This document shows, one piece after another, positions 1 through 14,112 of a stretch of DNA of 64,000 bases. Source of the DNA: Sinomonas terrae (GTDB taxonomy: Bacteria > Actinomycetota > Actinomycetes > Actinomycetales > Micrococcaceae). Under the pieces are notes generated by a model that made no database searches, was not told where the DNA came from, and saw only the letters and a program-made list of their open reading frames with translations. The stretch spans positions 2,108,001-2,172,000 of the forward strand of contig NZ_JAKZBV010000001.1 in NCBI RefSeq assembly GCF_022539255.1, in the 5' to 3' direction. Position 1 is the first letter of the stretch. The number at the start of each line of letters is the position of its first letter. The translations under genes were made by a program, and so were the position numbers.

Positions 1-1
1 A

Positions 2-727
2 CTTCCGGGGTGGCCAGCCGTCGCGGAGGAGAGCATCATCGCGCGCGATGTCCTGCTCGCGCAGCACGTCGGCTCGCGCCTCCACGTGTGCCACGTCTCC
101 ACCGCGGGCTCGGTCGAGATTATCCGGTGGGCGAAGTCGCGCGGCATCTCGGTCACCGCCGAGGTCACCCCGCACCATCTGTGGCTCACCGATGAACTCG
201 TGCGAAGTTACGATCCCGTGTTCAAGGTGAACCCGCCCCTTCGCACCCAAGAGGACGTCGACGCGCTCCGAGCAGCCCTCGCCGACGGCACGATCGACGT
301 CGTCGGGACCGACCACGCCCCGCACCCGAGCGAGCACAAGGAATGCGAGTGGGCTCAGGCGGCGATGGGCATGACCGGCCTCGAGACCGCGCTCTCGGTC
401 GTGCAGCACACGATGGTCGAGAGCGGCCTGATCGACTGGGCGAGGGTAGCCGAGGCGATGTCCGTCATTCCTTCGGGGATCGGGCGGGTCGCGGATCAGG
501 GGCGGCCTCTCGCCGAGGGCGAGCCTGCCAACATCGCCCTCGTGGATCCGTCCGCGCGCTGGACTGTCGATCCGTCCAAGCAGGCGACGAAGGGGCGAAA
601 CTCGCCGTTTGTGGGGCGGGAACTGCCGGGCCGCGTCGTCGCGACGTTCTTCCGCGGGCATCCGACCGTCCTCGACGGGACGCTGAACGCTCCGCGCCCG
701 GAGTCGGCCGCAGTGGTGGCGCAGTGA
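2..727 (+). CDS. pyrC: Dihydroorotase, C-terminal part (5' end outside window)
   Basis: This is the C-terminal part (about 241 residues) of dihydroorotase, the zinc amidohydrolase that cyclises carbamoyl-aspartate to dihydroorotate in pyrimidine synthesis. The frame is open from base 2, so the start lies upstream of the window. Visible family features are LPGWPAVAEE, the metal-ligand stretch HVCHVST, EVTPHHL, and the GTDHAPH motif followed by a G-M-T-G-LET region. Its TGA overlaps the GTG of the next gene by 3 bases, suggesting coupling. It heads the pyrC-carA-carB-pyrF order typical of actinobacterial pyr operons. Confidence 0.95.
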   Translation, partial: LPGWPAVAEESIIARDVLLAQHVGSRLHVCHVSTAGSVEIIRWAKSRGISVTAEVTPHHLWLTDELVRSYDPVFKVNPPLRTQEDVDALRAALADGTIDVVGTDHAPHPSEHKECEWAQAAMGMTGLETALSVVQHTMVESGLIDWARVAEAMSVIPSGIGRVADQGRPLAEGEPANIALVDPSARWTVDPSKQATKGRNSPFVGRELPGRVVATFFRGHPTVLDGTLNAPRPESAAVVAQ

Positions 728-1257
728 GCGACCACCTCCTGACCTTCGTCACCTCGGTCATCTTCGTCGTGCTGCTCGTGCTGCTCGTCGCGCTGGGCTG
801 GCGAGCACGCAAGCGCCGGCAGGCAGACGTGCCGGTTCCGCCGCCTTTCCCGGAGGATCCCGGCAGCGAGCTCTTCCGGGCCGAGGGGCAATACGTGACG
901 ACGACGTCAGCCGGAGACTGGCTGGACCGGATTGCGGTGCATGGGCTCGGGATCCGCACGCGAGCGGACGCCGTAGTGTGCGACGGCGGTGTCCTGTTCG
1001 ACCGCGCGGGATCCGGTCCCCTGTGGGTCCCCGCGGCGGACCTCGCGGAGGTCCGGCTAGGCAGCGGCATGGCCGGCAAGTTCGTCGAGCGCGACGGCCT
1101 CGTGGTGCTCGAGTGGCGGCTCGGGGAGAAGTCCTTGGACACCGGGTTCCGAACCCGACGACCAGAAGAAAAGGCTGCCCTCGTGGCAGCGATCGAAGAC
1201 CTCATGAGTGCGGGACGCCGGGACGGCAGCACGCCAGCAGACCAGGAAGAAGAGTGA
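724..1257 (+). CDS. Membrane-anchored PH-like domain protein between pyrC and carA
   Basis: This 177-residue protein begins with a single hydrophobic segment (about residues 5-23, LLTFVTSVIFVVLLVLLVAL), then a basic stop-transfer R-A-R-K-R-R-Q. The soluble part (about 50-160) resembles the bacterial PH-like domain proteins encoded at this place in actinobacterial pyr operons. The GTG start overlaps the pyrC stop. Its 3' end lies 3 bases before carA, so it is part of the operon. No catalytic motif is visible and the function is unknown; membrane association of pyrimidine enzymes would be speculation. Confidence 0.75.
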   Translation: MSDHLLTFVTSVIFVVLLVLLVALGWRARKRRQADVPVPPPFPEDPGSELFRAEGQYVTTTSAGDWLDRIAVHGLGIRTRADAVVCDGGVLFDRAGSGPLWVPAADLAEVRLGSGMAGKFVERDGLVVLEWRLGEKSLDTGFRTRRPEEKAALVAAIEDLMSAGRRDGSTPADQEEE

Positions 1258-1260
1258 ACA

Positions 1261-2456
1261 GTGACTGATGTGACGAACGGGGCAGCGAACCACAGCACCC
1301 CGGCTGTGCTGGTGCTTGAGGATGGACGCGTGTTCCGTGGCCGTAGCTACGGGGCCGTGGGCACGACCCTCGGCGAAGCGGTCTTCGCGACCGGCATGAC
1401 CGGATACCAGGAGACGATCACCGATCCCTCGTACGATCGTCAAATCGTCGTCCAGACTGCGCCCCACATCGGCAACACGGGCGTCAACGCCGAGGATCCC
1501 GAGTCCACCCGCATCTGGGTCGCCGGGTACGTGGTCCGGGACCCCGCACGCCGCCCGTCCAACTGGCGCTCCGAGGGAAGCCTCGACGACGAGCTCGCGC
1601 GGCAGGGCGTCGTCGGCATCCAAGGCGTCGATACGCGTGCCATCACTCGGCACCTCCGCGAGCACCGCACGATGCGCGCAGGCATCTTCTCCGGTGAGGC
1701 TGCCGAGCGCAGCGACAAGGAGCTGCTCGACGAGGTGCTCGGGAGCGCGCCGATGGAGGGCTCGCGCCTCGCGGAAGAGGTCAGCGTGGACGAGTCCTAC
1801 ACGGTCGAGCCCCGTGACCACGGCTGGGAAGACGAGCCGCGCTTCACGATCGCCGCCGTCGACCTCGGTATCAAGTCGATGACGCCGCATCGCTTCGCCG
1901 AGCGCGGCGTGCGGGTTCACGTCCTTCCCGCCAGCTCGACTCTCGACGACGTCAAGGCTGTCAGCCCCGACGGATTCTTCATGTCGAACGGCCCGGGCGA
2001 TCCCGCCACGGCCGACGCGCAGGTTGCGCTGCTCCGTTCCGTGCTCGACGAGCATATCCCGTACTTCGGCATCTGCTTCGGCAACCAGATCCTCGGCCGG
2101 GCGCTCGGCTTCGGCACATACAAGCTCCGGTACGGCCACCGCGGGATCAACCAGCCGGTCATGGACCGCCGCACGGGCAAGGTGGAGATCACGTCCCAGA
2201 ATCACGGCTTCGCGGTCGACGCACCCCTCGACGGCCCGACGACGGCGCCTGAGGAGCGCTACGGGCGTGTCGAGGTGAGCCACGTGAGCCTCAACGACCA
2301 GGTTGTCGAGGGCCTTGCCTGCCTCGACATCCCCGCATTCTCGGTGCAGTACCACCCCGAGGCGGCGGCCGGTCCCCACGACGCCGCCTACCTGTTCGAC
2401 AGGTTCATCGATCTCATGGACAGCCAGAAGACCTCTCAGAGCGAGGAAGCGAAGTA

Positions 2457-2457
<1 letters not shown>
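1261..2457 (+). CDS. carA: Carbamoyl-phosphate synthase small subunit
   Basis: This 398-residue glutaminase subunit releases ammonia from glutamine for carbamoyl phosphate synthesis, feeding both arginine and pyrimidine pathways. The N-terminal CPSase small-chain domain (LEDGRVFRGRSYG, FATGMTGYQE) is followed by a class I glutamine amidotransferase domain with the nucleophile Cys in FGICFGNQ and the catalytic His/Glu in VQYHPEAA. Length is as expected for the family. The GTG at 1261 follows the upstream stop by 3 bases. Its TAA shares one base with the carB ATG, which supports translational coupling of the two subunits. Confidence 0.97.
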
Positions 2458-5784
<3,327 letters not shown>

Positions 5785-5792
<8 letters not shown>

Positions 5793-6678
5793 GCTGGGCC
5801 ACGAACCGGATCAGGAAGCGAGCCGTGCTGAGAGCCCTGCACTGCGCCGTGCGCCGTTTGGCGCAAGGCTCGCCGCCGCCATGGGGGAGCGGGGCCCCTT
5901 GTGCGTGGGCATCGACCCGCACCCCTCGCTCCTTTCGGCTTGGGGTCTTTCCGACGACGTCGACGGGCTGCGCCGCTTCTCCCTCGCCGTCGTAGAGGCG
6001 GTCGGGGACGTGGCTGCGGCCGTGAAGCCGCAGGTAGCGCTGTACGAGCGGCACGGTTCGGCGGGCCTCGCGGTGCTCGAGGATGTCCTCGAGGTCTCGG
6101 CAGAGGCTGGCGTCCTGACAATCGCGGACGCCAAGCGCGGGGACATCGGCTCGACCATGGCGGCGTACGCCGACGCCTGGCTCGGGGAAGGCTCACCCCT
6201 TGCGGCGGATGCCGTGACGCTGAGCCCCTACCTCGGGTTCGAGTCCCTTCGACCTGCGCTTGACGCGGCCGCGGCGACGGGGCGCGGAGCGTTCGTCCTC
6301 GCCCTCACGTCGAATCCCGAGGGAGCTTCCGTCCAGCACACGGGCGGCGCACACTCGGTCGCCAGGACCGTATGCGAGGCAGCGGGTGCGGAGAACGCAC
6401 GCTATGCGGGCGAGCCGTTCGGCAGCGTCGGACTCGTCGTCGGCGCAACGGTGGGCGACGCCGTCGTGCGCCTGGGCCTGGACCTCGCGGCGATGGGCGG
6501 CCCGATCCTCGCCCCGGGCCTCGGAGCTCAGGGGGCGACGGGCGCCGTCCTCCGTTCGACGTTCGGAGCGGCCGCTCCGCGCGTCCTCGGGACTTCGAGC
6601 CGGGAGATCCTCGCGGGCGGCCCATCCCGCACGGGTCTCCGGGAACGGGCCGAGCGGGCTCTCGCAGACTTGGTCTGA
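5785..6678 (+). CDS. pyrF: Orotidine 5'-phosphate decarboxylase (type 2)
   Basis: This enzyme decarboxylates OMP to UMP, the last step of de novo UMP synthesis. The 297-residue length and the motif ADAKRGDIGSTM, carrying the catalytic Lys and Asp residues, place it in the longer type-2 PyrF group found in actinobacteria. CVGIDPHPSLL near the N-terminus and ALTSNPEG further on are also typical. The GTG at 5785 was chosen because GGAG lies 7 bases upstream and the frame overlaps the carB end by 8 bases; an in-frame ATG at 5722 would overlap carB by 71 bases and has no matching upstream site. Confidence 0.93.
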
Positions 6679-6727
6679 GCTGCTTCCGCCGCAATGGGCG
6701 CACAGCGCTTCAGCCTGTGGAAATGCA

Positions 6728-6756
6728 TTGCCACGTTAGAGCTCGCGGACTAGGTT
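6728..6756 (+). promoter_or_regulatory. Sigma-70-type promoter of mihF
   Basis: TTGCCA at 6728-6733 and TAGGTT at 6751-6756 are separated by 17 bases, matching a housekeeping sigma promoter. A start near 6763 would give a leader of about 44 bases before the mihF TTG. It implies that mihF and genes after it can be transcribed independently of the pyr operon. Prediction by eye only. Confidence 0.5.
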
Positions 6757-6806
6757 CGGAGTCATCCGTGCGGGGGTGCGCGCGACATTTACGTGGGAGG
6801 CGAGCA

Positions 6807-7124
6807 TTGGGACTCAACGCCTTGACCGCTGAAGAACGAAACCGGGCCGTGTCGAAGGCGACGGCTGCGCGTGCGCGCCGGGCCGAGGCGAAATCGGCCG
6901 TCAGAGCGGGAAGCCTCAGCCTTGACGAGCTCTTTCGGCAAGCCGACGAGGACGAGGCCCTCGCTCGCCTGAAGGTCACGGAGCTGCTTGAGTCATTCCA
7001 TGGCATCGGACCCGTGCGTTCGCTCGCCATCTTGGAACAGCTCGGCATCGCGGCGAGCCGCAGGCTGCGAGGCCTCGGCATCCATCAGCGCCGGGCGCTG
7101 ATAGATTTTCTCAGGGCAGACTGA
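6807..7124 (+). CDS. mihF: Integration host factor, actinobacterial type (mIHF)
   Basis: This 105-residue basic DNA-binding protein matches the actinobacterial mIHF/sIHF family, a nucleoid-associated protein unrelated to E. coli IHF. The N-terminal helix is rich in Arg/Ala/Lys (RNRAVSKATAARARRAEAK), and the C-terminal part carries the helix-two-turn-helix signature LLESFHGIGPVRSLAILEQLGI with RRLRGLG. The position just upstream of gmk is the conserved location in actinobacteria. The TTG at 6807 is supported by GGAGG at 6796-6800. Confidence 0.93.
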   Translation: MGLNALTAEERNRAVSKATAARARRAEAKSAVRAGSLSLDELFRQADEDEALARLKVTELLESFHGIGPVRSLAILEQLGIAASRRLRGLGIHQRRALIDFLRAD

Positions 7125-7239
7125 CGGCTTGGGCACGCTGGTCCCCAAGCAGGCTGGCGCCCCGACTAAGACGGGCACCGACACTACAACGCCCAATACA
7201 ACGCCGGGTTGCGCCGGCGAAGGGAGCTAGGGACGAGGC

Positions 7240-7872
7240 GTGGACAGCACAACGAGCGCACCCATCGACGGAGGACGCGCGGAGGGCACCTCGAAGCACA
7301 CGGGGCTCACCGTACTCGCGGGTCCCACAGCCGTCGGCAAGGGAACCGTCTCGACGTATATCCGCGATACGTATCCCGAAGTCTGGCTCTCGGTGTCCGC
7401 CACCACCAGGCCCGCCCGTCCCGGCGAGCAGGAGGGCGTTCACTACTTCTTCAAGTCGCCCGAGGAGTTCGATCGACTCGTCGAGGAGGGCGCCTTCCTC
7501 GAATGGGCAGTCGTGCACGGCAGGAACCGGTACGGAACGTTGCGTGCCTCGGTCGAGGACGCCATCGCCAAGGGCAAAGCGGTGCTCCTCGAGATAGATC
7601 TGCAGGGCGCGCGGCAGGTCAAGGCTGCCATGCCGGAGGCAAGATTCGTGTTCCTGGCCCCGCCGACGTGGGAAGAGATGGTGCGCCGGCTCGTCGGCCG
7701 CGGCACCGAATCGCCCGAGGAACAGCAGGCAAGGCTGGAAACGGCTAAAATAGAACTCGCTGCCGAACCGGAGTTCGATTTCACCGTCGTCAATGACGAC
7801 GTCCGGCGCGCGGCAGACGAGCTTGTTTCACTCATGGGCCTGACCCCGCACGCGCGCCAGTCGGCGCGCTAG
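7240..7872 (+). CDS. gmk: Guanylate kinase
   Basis: This 210-residue cytosolic kinase phosphorylates GMP to GDP with ATP. The P-loop is GPTAVGKGT (about residues 29-37), and the GMP-binding region is VSATTRPARPGEQEGVHYFF. ILLEIDLQGARQVK-like text and FLAPPTWEEMVRRL complete the family pattern. A GTG start at 7240 follows AGGGAG/GGACGAGG. It sits between mihF and rpoZ, the usual actinobacterial order. Confidence 0.95.
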   Translation: MDSTTSAPIDGGRAEGTSKHTGLTVLAGPTAVGKGTVSTYIRDTYPEVWLSVSATTRPARPGEQEGVHYFFKSPEEFDRLVEEGAFLEWAVVHGRNRYGTLRASVEDAIAKGKAVLLEIDLQGARQVKAAMPEARFVFLAPPTWEEMVRRLVGRGTESPEEQQARLETAKIELAAEPEFDFTVVNDDVRRAADELVSLMGLTPHARQSAR

Positions 7873-7913
7873 AGGGCTGTTCAGGCCAACCGCACAGTGC
7901 ATTGGAGAATGTC

Positions 7914-8186
7914 GTGACTTCGAACCCCGAAGGAATCATCAACCCGCCGATCGACGATCTGCTGACGAAGTCGGACTCCAAGTACGGGCTCGTGATCTTC
8001 GGGGCCAAGCGCGCCCGCCAGATCAACGCGTACTACGCGCAGCTCCACGAGGGCCTCTTCGAGTACGTCGGCCCGCTTGTCGACACCAAGCTCAACGAGA
8101 AGCCCCTCTCGATCGCGCTTCGCGAGATCAACGACGGCCTGCTGGTCGCCAAGCCCACCGAGGGCGACGCCGAGTCCCAGGACTGA
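7914..8186 (+). CDS. rpoZ: RNA polymerase omega subunit
   Basis: This 90-residue subunit helps assemble and stabilise RNA polymerase through the beta' subunit. The conserved core is PPIDDLLTKSDSKYGLVIFGAKRARQINAY-type sequence (residues 10-40), followed by ALREINDGLL. The GTG at 7914 is preferred over an in-frame TTG at 7902 because GGAGA at 7904-7908 then sits at the right spacing as a ribosome-binding site. It is located between gmk and coaBC, as in many bacteria. Confidence 0.94.
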   Translation: MTSNPEGIINPPIDDLLTKSDSKYGLVIFGAKRARQINAYYAQLHEGLFEYVGPLVDTKLNEKPLSIALREINDGLLVAKPTEGDAESQD

Positions 8187-8199
8187 GGCCGGGGCCCGC

Positions 8200-9495
8200 G
8201 TGCGCGTTGTCCTGGGAGTCGGGGGCGGGATCGCCGCCTACAAGGCGGCCTTGCTCCTGCGACTTTTCACCGAGGCGGGGCACGACGTAACGGCCGTTCC
8301 CACGGAGGCTGCGCTCCGCTTCGTCGGCAAGGCGACGTGGGAGGCGCTCTCGGGGAAGGCAGTCCGCACCGAGGTGTTCGAGGCTGTGGAGACGGTCAAC
8401 CACGTTCGCCTCGGCCACGAAGCGGATCTCATCGTCGTCGCGCCGGCAACCGCCGATCTGCTCGCACGCGCCGCCGGCGGGCACGCCGACGATCTCCTGA
8501 CCAACACCCTCCTCATGGCCCGCTGCCCGGTCGTCATGGCGCCAGCCATGCATACCGAGATGTGGCGCCATCCGGCCACCCAAGCGAACGTTTCGCTGCT
8601 CCGCGAACGGGGCGTACACGTGCTGGACCCGGCGGAGGGCCGGCTTACCGGCAAGGACAGCGGCCCAGGCCGGCTGCCAGACCCCGAGGACATCTTCGCC
8701 GCAGCCCTGAGCTTCGCGAGCCAAGGGGACGTGGAGACAGCCCACGGCCAGACAGCCCATGGCGAGAGCACGCACGACCAAACCACGCACGACGACGGCG
8801 CCCTGCCTGAGAAGGGCGTGCTCACCGGGCGCCGGGTCGTCATCTCCGCCGGGGGGACGCGCGAGTCGATCGATCCCGTCCGGTTCCTCGGCAATCGGTC
8901 TTCCGGAAAGCAGGGGGTCGCGGTGGCCCGGGCGGCGCTCGAGGCTGGGGCGTCCGTGACGCTCGTGGCGGCCCACCTTGAGGTTGCGCCACCCGAGGGC
9001 GCCGAGCTTGTGAAGGTCGAGTCAGCGCTCGAACTGCGCGAGGCGATGCTCGAGCGCGCGGCTTCGGCGGACGCCATCGTCATGGCCGCCGCGGTCGCTG
9101 ACTTCCGCCCGGCGCGCCGCAGCGAGGCAAAGATCAAGAAGCGCGACGACGCCCCGGACCTGCCGATCGAACTCGTACGCAATCCTGACGTGCTCGTCGA
9201 GCTCGTCAGGCAGCGAGATGCGGCCGGAACGCATCAGGTGGTTGTGGGCTTCGCGGCGGAGACAGGGGACGAGGGCGGAGACGTCCTCGCGTACGGCCGC
9301 GCGAAACTCGGACGCAAGGGCTGTGAGCTCCTCGTCGTCAACGAGGTCGGGACCGACCGCGTGTTCGGCCTCGACGAGAACAGCGTGACGATCCTCTCGA
9401 AGGATGGAGCTGCCCCCGAGCACGTGGCGGGCAGCAAGGACGAGGTGGCGCGCGCCGTCGTCGGCCGCCTTGCCCGCGCGCTCGAAACCCGCTGA
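8200..9495 (+). CDS. coaBC: Bifunctional CoaBC (phosphopantothenoylcysteine synthetase/decarboxylase)
   Basis: This 431-residue protein makes 4'-phosphopantetheine for CoA. The N-terminal flavin-dependent CoaC decarboxylase (about 1-175) shows VGGGIAAYKAA, VAPATADLLARAAGG and PAMHTEMW. The CoaB synthetase (about 205-431) shows VISAGGTRESIDPVRFLGNRSSGKQG, AAAVADFRP and KIKK. The linker (residues 180-199) contains four 5-residue units with a His in each (see the repeat entry). The GTG at 8200 starts directly at the Rossmann-like fold, 13 bases after rpoZ. Confidence 0.95.
   Translation: MRVVLGVGGGIAAYKAALLLRLFTEAGHDVTAVPTEAALRFVGKATWEALSGKAVRTEVFEAVETVNHVRLGHEADLIVVAPATADLLARAAGGHADDLLTNTLLMARCPVVMAPAMHTEMWRHPATQANVSLLRERGVHVLDPAEGRLTGKDSGPGRLPDPEDIFAAALSFASQGDVETAHGQTAHGESTHDQTTHDDGALPEKGVLTGRRVVISAGGTRESIDPVRFLGNRSSGKQGVAVARAALEAGASVTLVAAHLEVAPPEGAELVKVESALELREAMLERAASADAIVMAAAVADFRPARRSEAKIKKRDDAPDLPIELVRNPDVLVELVRQRDAAGTHQVVVGFAAETGDEGGDVLAYGRAKLGRKGCELLVVNEVGTDRVFGLDENSVTILSKDGAAPEHVAGSKDEVARAVVGRLARALETR
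8737..8796 (+). repeat. Four in-frame 15-base repeats in the coaBC linker
   Basis: Four consecutive 15-base units at 8737-8751, 8752-8766, 8767-8781 and 8782-8796 encode TAHGQ, TAHGE, STHDQ and TTHDD. The first two differ at only three bases. They lie in the linker between the CoaC and CoaB domains and place a histidine every fifth residue. Confidence 0.8.
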
Positions 9496-9571
9496 CGACC
9501 GCGCTTCAGCCGCCTTCGCCCAGCGCAACACATGCCCCGGCTCGTCGCTGGGCAGGAAGTAGAGTAGAGCC

Positions 9572-10803
<1,232 letters not shown>

Positions 10804-10804
<1 letters not shown>

Positions 10805-12957
10805 TGGCGAGAGCGAGGCCTAGCAGCGGGGGAAGCTCGGGCTCGGGAGCACAGCGAGTCGCGCAGCCTTCGCTCCTGCTCGGATTTCCCGAGCCAGTGC
10901 TCGCGCCCGCTACGCCTCCGGCGGCCAGCGAGCTTCCGGTCGCCCGAGTCTGCGTCGAGTCCCCACTCCCGCAGCTCGACCGACCGTTCGACTACCTCGT
11001 GCCGGAAGAGCTCTCCGAGACGGCCAAGCCCGGAGTCCGCGTACGGGTCCGCGTCGCGGGCCAGGAGCACAGCGGCTTCATCCTCGAGCGCGCCGAGTCG
11101 TCGGACGCGGGCGTGGCCCTGCAGCCGATCGCCAAGGTGGTTTCGCCCGCCGTCGTCCTGACACCTGAGGTCCTGAAGGTCTCGACAGCCGTCGCCGAGC
11201 GGTGGGCGGGCGCACTCGGTGACGTTCTGCGCTTCGCCGTGCCGCCCAGGGCGGCGCGGGTCGAGGCGGAGTATCTTCCCGGGCTTGCGGGTCACGCTCC
11301 CTCGGAAGGGACCGAACGCGGGGATGACGCAAGCGACGAGGAGGGCCCTCAGCAGCTGCAGTCCGCGCCGTCGCTCTGGGCCGAGCTTCGACGAGGCGCC
11401 GCGTTCCTTCGGCACTTGGCGGCGGGAGGCAGCCCGCGGGCCTCGGTGCAGGCGCTCGAGGGATACGGCCCGCGCGGATGGCCTCAGCTCGTCGCCGAGG
11501 CCGTACGGGCCGCCCGCCTCTCTGGGCGGGGAGCGCTCGTCGTCGTACCCGACCGTCGCGACCTCGAGCGCGTGCAGTCCGTTCTCGAGCAGGCGCTCCC
11601 CGGCGAGTCCGTCGTGCGCCTTGCCGCCGAGGACGGCCCCAGCCAGCGGTACCGCGGATTCCTGGAGCTCCTCTGCGGCCGTGCGCGCGTCGCGGTGGGA
11701 ACGCGGGGGGCTGTGCTCGCGCCCGTGCGTGACCTAGGGCTCGTGGTGTGCTGGGACGACGGCGACGACCTCCACGCCGAGCCGCGCGCCCCCTACTTCC
11801 ATGCGCGCGAGGTCTGCCTCCTCCGCTCCGAGCTAGAAGGCTGTGCGCTCCTGCTCGCCGGCCACAGTGTTTCCGCCGAGACACGACGGCTCCTCGACTC
11901 GGGCTGGCTCCAGAGCGTCGAGCCGGCCCGGCCGCTCGTCCGCAGTCGGCTGCCCCGAGTCATCAGCACCGCGGACAGCTTCGAGAGCGCACGCGATCCG
12001 TATGCCCGGATCGCGCGCCTCCCGCACGCGGCATGGCAGCTCGCGCGCGAGGCCCTGGCCGCTGGGCCGGTCCTGGTCCAGGTGGCCCGCGCGGGCTACG
12101 CGCCGTCGCTCGCGTGCGAGCGATGCCGGGAACCCGCGCGATGCGCCCACTGTTCTGGCCCGCTCGCTGAATCCCTTAGCCAGGGAAGCCGCACCGTCGC
12201 GTGCCGTTGGTGCGGGACACCGGCTGGTGCGTGGTCGTGCCCGCATTGCGGGGGGCGTTCGTTCCGCCGTTCCGCAGTCGGCGCGCTGCGAACCGCCGAA
12301 GAGCTGGGGCGCGCGTTCCCGGGCGCCGTAGTCATCACGTCCTCTGGCGAGCAGGTCAAGTCTGAGGTGCCAGACGCCCCTGCGCTCGTCGTTGCTACGG
12401 TCGGCGCCGAGCCCGTGGCGCCGACGGGCTATGCCGCAGCGCTCCTCCTCGACGGCGACTCCCTCCTCGCTCGCGAGACCCTGAGGGCAGGCGAGGAGGC
12501 GCTGCGGCGCTGGCTCAACGCTGCGGCGCTCGTGCGGGGAGCGGACGACGGCGGCCGCGTCGTCGTGACCGCGAGCGAACACGAGGCGGTCGGCGCCCTC
12601 GTGCGGTGGGACCCCGCGGGCTTCGCCGAGCGCGAGCTCTCGCTGCGGAGGAACCTCGGGCTGCCCCCCGCCGTCCGCCTCGCGGCCATCACTGGGACGC
12701 GGGCGGCGGTCGAGGCGTTCGCGAGCGCCGCGGCACCGGTGCTCACCCGGTCCGGCGTCCGAACCGCAGGCCCTGTTCCAGCCTCACCTGTCTCGAAGAC
12801 CGCCGCGGAAGAGACTGCCTGGAGGTTCCTCGCGTTCTTCCCGATCGCCGAGGGACCGGAAGTGACACGCGGGCTGAGGGCCGCGCGGATCGCCTTGGCC
12901 GCCCGGCGCGGCTCAGAGCCCGTGCAGCTCCGGCTCGACGGCACTGACCTCATCTAG
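10804..12957 (+). CDS. priA: PriA-like primosomal protein N', helicase motifs lost
   Basis: This 717-residue protein matches PriA, which restarts stalled replication forks. The N-terminal DNA-binding domain (VCVESPLPQLDRPFDYLVPEEL) and the zinc-binding cysteine cluster (CERCREPARCAHC...CRWCGTPAGAWSCPHCGG) are intact. The Walker A motif GxTGSGKT is absent: the equivalent region reads LEGYGPRGWPQLVAEAV, and the DEAH box is replaced by WDDGDD. Loss of these motifs is characteristic of actinobacterial PriA, so the protein is probably a DNA-binding loader rather than an active helicase. ATG overlaps the metK TGA by one base. Confidence 0.9.
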
Positions 12958-12990
12958 TTCGAACTCGTTCACACGAGCTTGCTTCCCGAG

Positions 12991-14112
12991 TTAGGTTCGC
13001 CCGGCCATGTGGTCCTTGCGGTTGGCGATGCCGCGCCGGGCCTGAAACTGCTCGATCGCCTCCTCGGCCGCCTCGAGCAGGGCTTGAGCCGAATGGTCCC
13101 AGCTGAACTTCTCGGCCTGCCGTACTGAGGCGCGGGAGGCTTCGCTCCACGTGTGCGGCACCTCGAGTTCGCGGACGGCCGCCGCAAAGGCTTCCGACGA
13201 GTCGGGGTCGACAAAGCGCGCCGCCTCGCCGCCGACTTCCCGGAAGATGGGGATCTCGCTCGCAATGACCGGCGTTCCGACCGACATGGCCTCCACGAGG
13301 GGCAACCCGTAGCCCTCCGATCGGGAGAGGGTCACGAGGGCAGTCGCACCTCGAAGGAGCTCCTCGTATTCGGCCTCGCTGACGCCCCCGTGGAATTCGA
13401 CCGAAGCACCTGGCGGAACGCTCGACTCGAGCTCGGCTCGCCGGGCGGGGCTGATGCGGCTGAGGAGGTGGAGGGTGTAGTCAGGCAATGCCGCCATTCC
13501 GGCGATCACGGTCTCGACGTTCTTGTATGGCATGAACGAGCCCATGTAGAGCAGGCTTCGGCCTGGCAGTGCGTCGGGATCGCGAGGCACGAGGCCTCCT
13601 TGGGGAGCGTTGCCGACGATGCGCACCGGACGCTTCGTGAGCCGCTTCTCCGCCATGAGCCACTTGGTCGTGCGGCTCACGGTGGCGACGACGTCGGCCC
13701 GGTTGAGGAGGACCCGCTGCGGCCAGTACGCCTTGTGGTACAGGCGCCACAGCACGCGTACGGGGGCAGGCAGGAAGCCGGGCGGAGCGGGGTGCTCGTA
13801 GTAGATGAGGTCGTGGAGTGTGAGGATGAGCGGGTATCGGCGCCCCCACGATCCCATCGTCTGCATGGGGCAGAACACGACGTCCGGCTCGAGTCCGTTG
13901 ACTCGCGCGGCGATGAACAGCTCGGCGGGGGAGAGCGGGCTCGTGACCTTGACGTGCGGCACGTTTGGCAGGAGGGCGAGCTGACGCTCGTCGCTGATCA
14001 GCATGGCTGTCTCGGTGCGGGACGCGACGGCTTCGATGAGGCTCGCGCCGTAGCGGCTGATCCCGTCGTGATGGTCCGTCCGCGTGAAGCGGGCATCGAT
14101 CAGGAGCCTCAT
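12991..14112 (-). CDS. GT4-family glycosyltransferase
   Basis: This 373-residue GT-B-fold glycosyltransferase begins MRLLIDARFTRTDHHDGISRYG. The C-terminal group 1 domain has the sugar-nucleotide signature SEGYGLPLVEAMSVGTPVIAS (E-x7-E) and GRSLLYMGSFMPYKN. The acceptor and donor cannot be read from sequence; surface polysaccharide or glycolipid synthesis is a reasonable guess. No signal peptide or membrane segment is seen. Its ATG overlaps the preceding hydrolase stop by 4 bases, so it is the last gene of a coupled minus-strand trio. It ends convergent to priA, 33 bases away. Confidence 0.85.
   Translation of the reverse strand: MRLLIDARFTRTDHHDGISRYGASLIEAVASRTETAMLISDERQLALLPNVPHVKVTSPLSPAELFIAARVNGLEPDVVFCPMQTMGSWGRRYPLILTLHDLIYYEHPAPPGFLPAPVRVLWRLYHKAYWPQRVLLNRADVVATVSRTTKWLMAEKRLTKRPVRIVGNAPQGGLVPRDPDALPGRSLLYMGSFMPYKNVETVIAGMAALPDYTLHLLSRISPARRAELESSVPPGASVEFHGGVSEAEYEELLRGATALVTLSRSEGYGLPLVEAMSVGTPVIASEIPIFREVGGEAARFVDPDSSEAFAAAVRELEVPHTWSEASRASVRQAEKFSWDHSAQALLEAAEEAIEQFQARRGIANRKDHMAGRT

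Noticed and set aside
9496..9571. SAM riboswitch before metK
   Set aside because: The gap is only 76 bases and shows no conserved SAM-I/II/IV type stems that I can recognise.
12964..12977. Terminator between priA and the glycosyltransferase
   Set aside because: CTCGT-TCAC-ACGAG is only a 5-bp stem without a T tract, so it is not reported as a feature.
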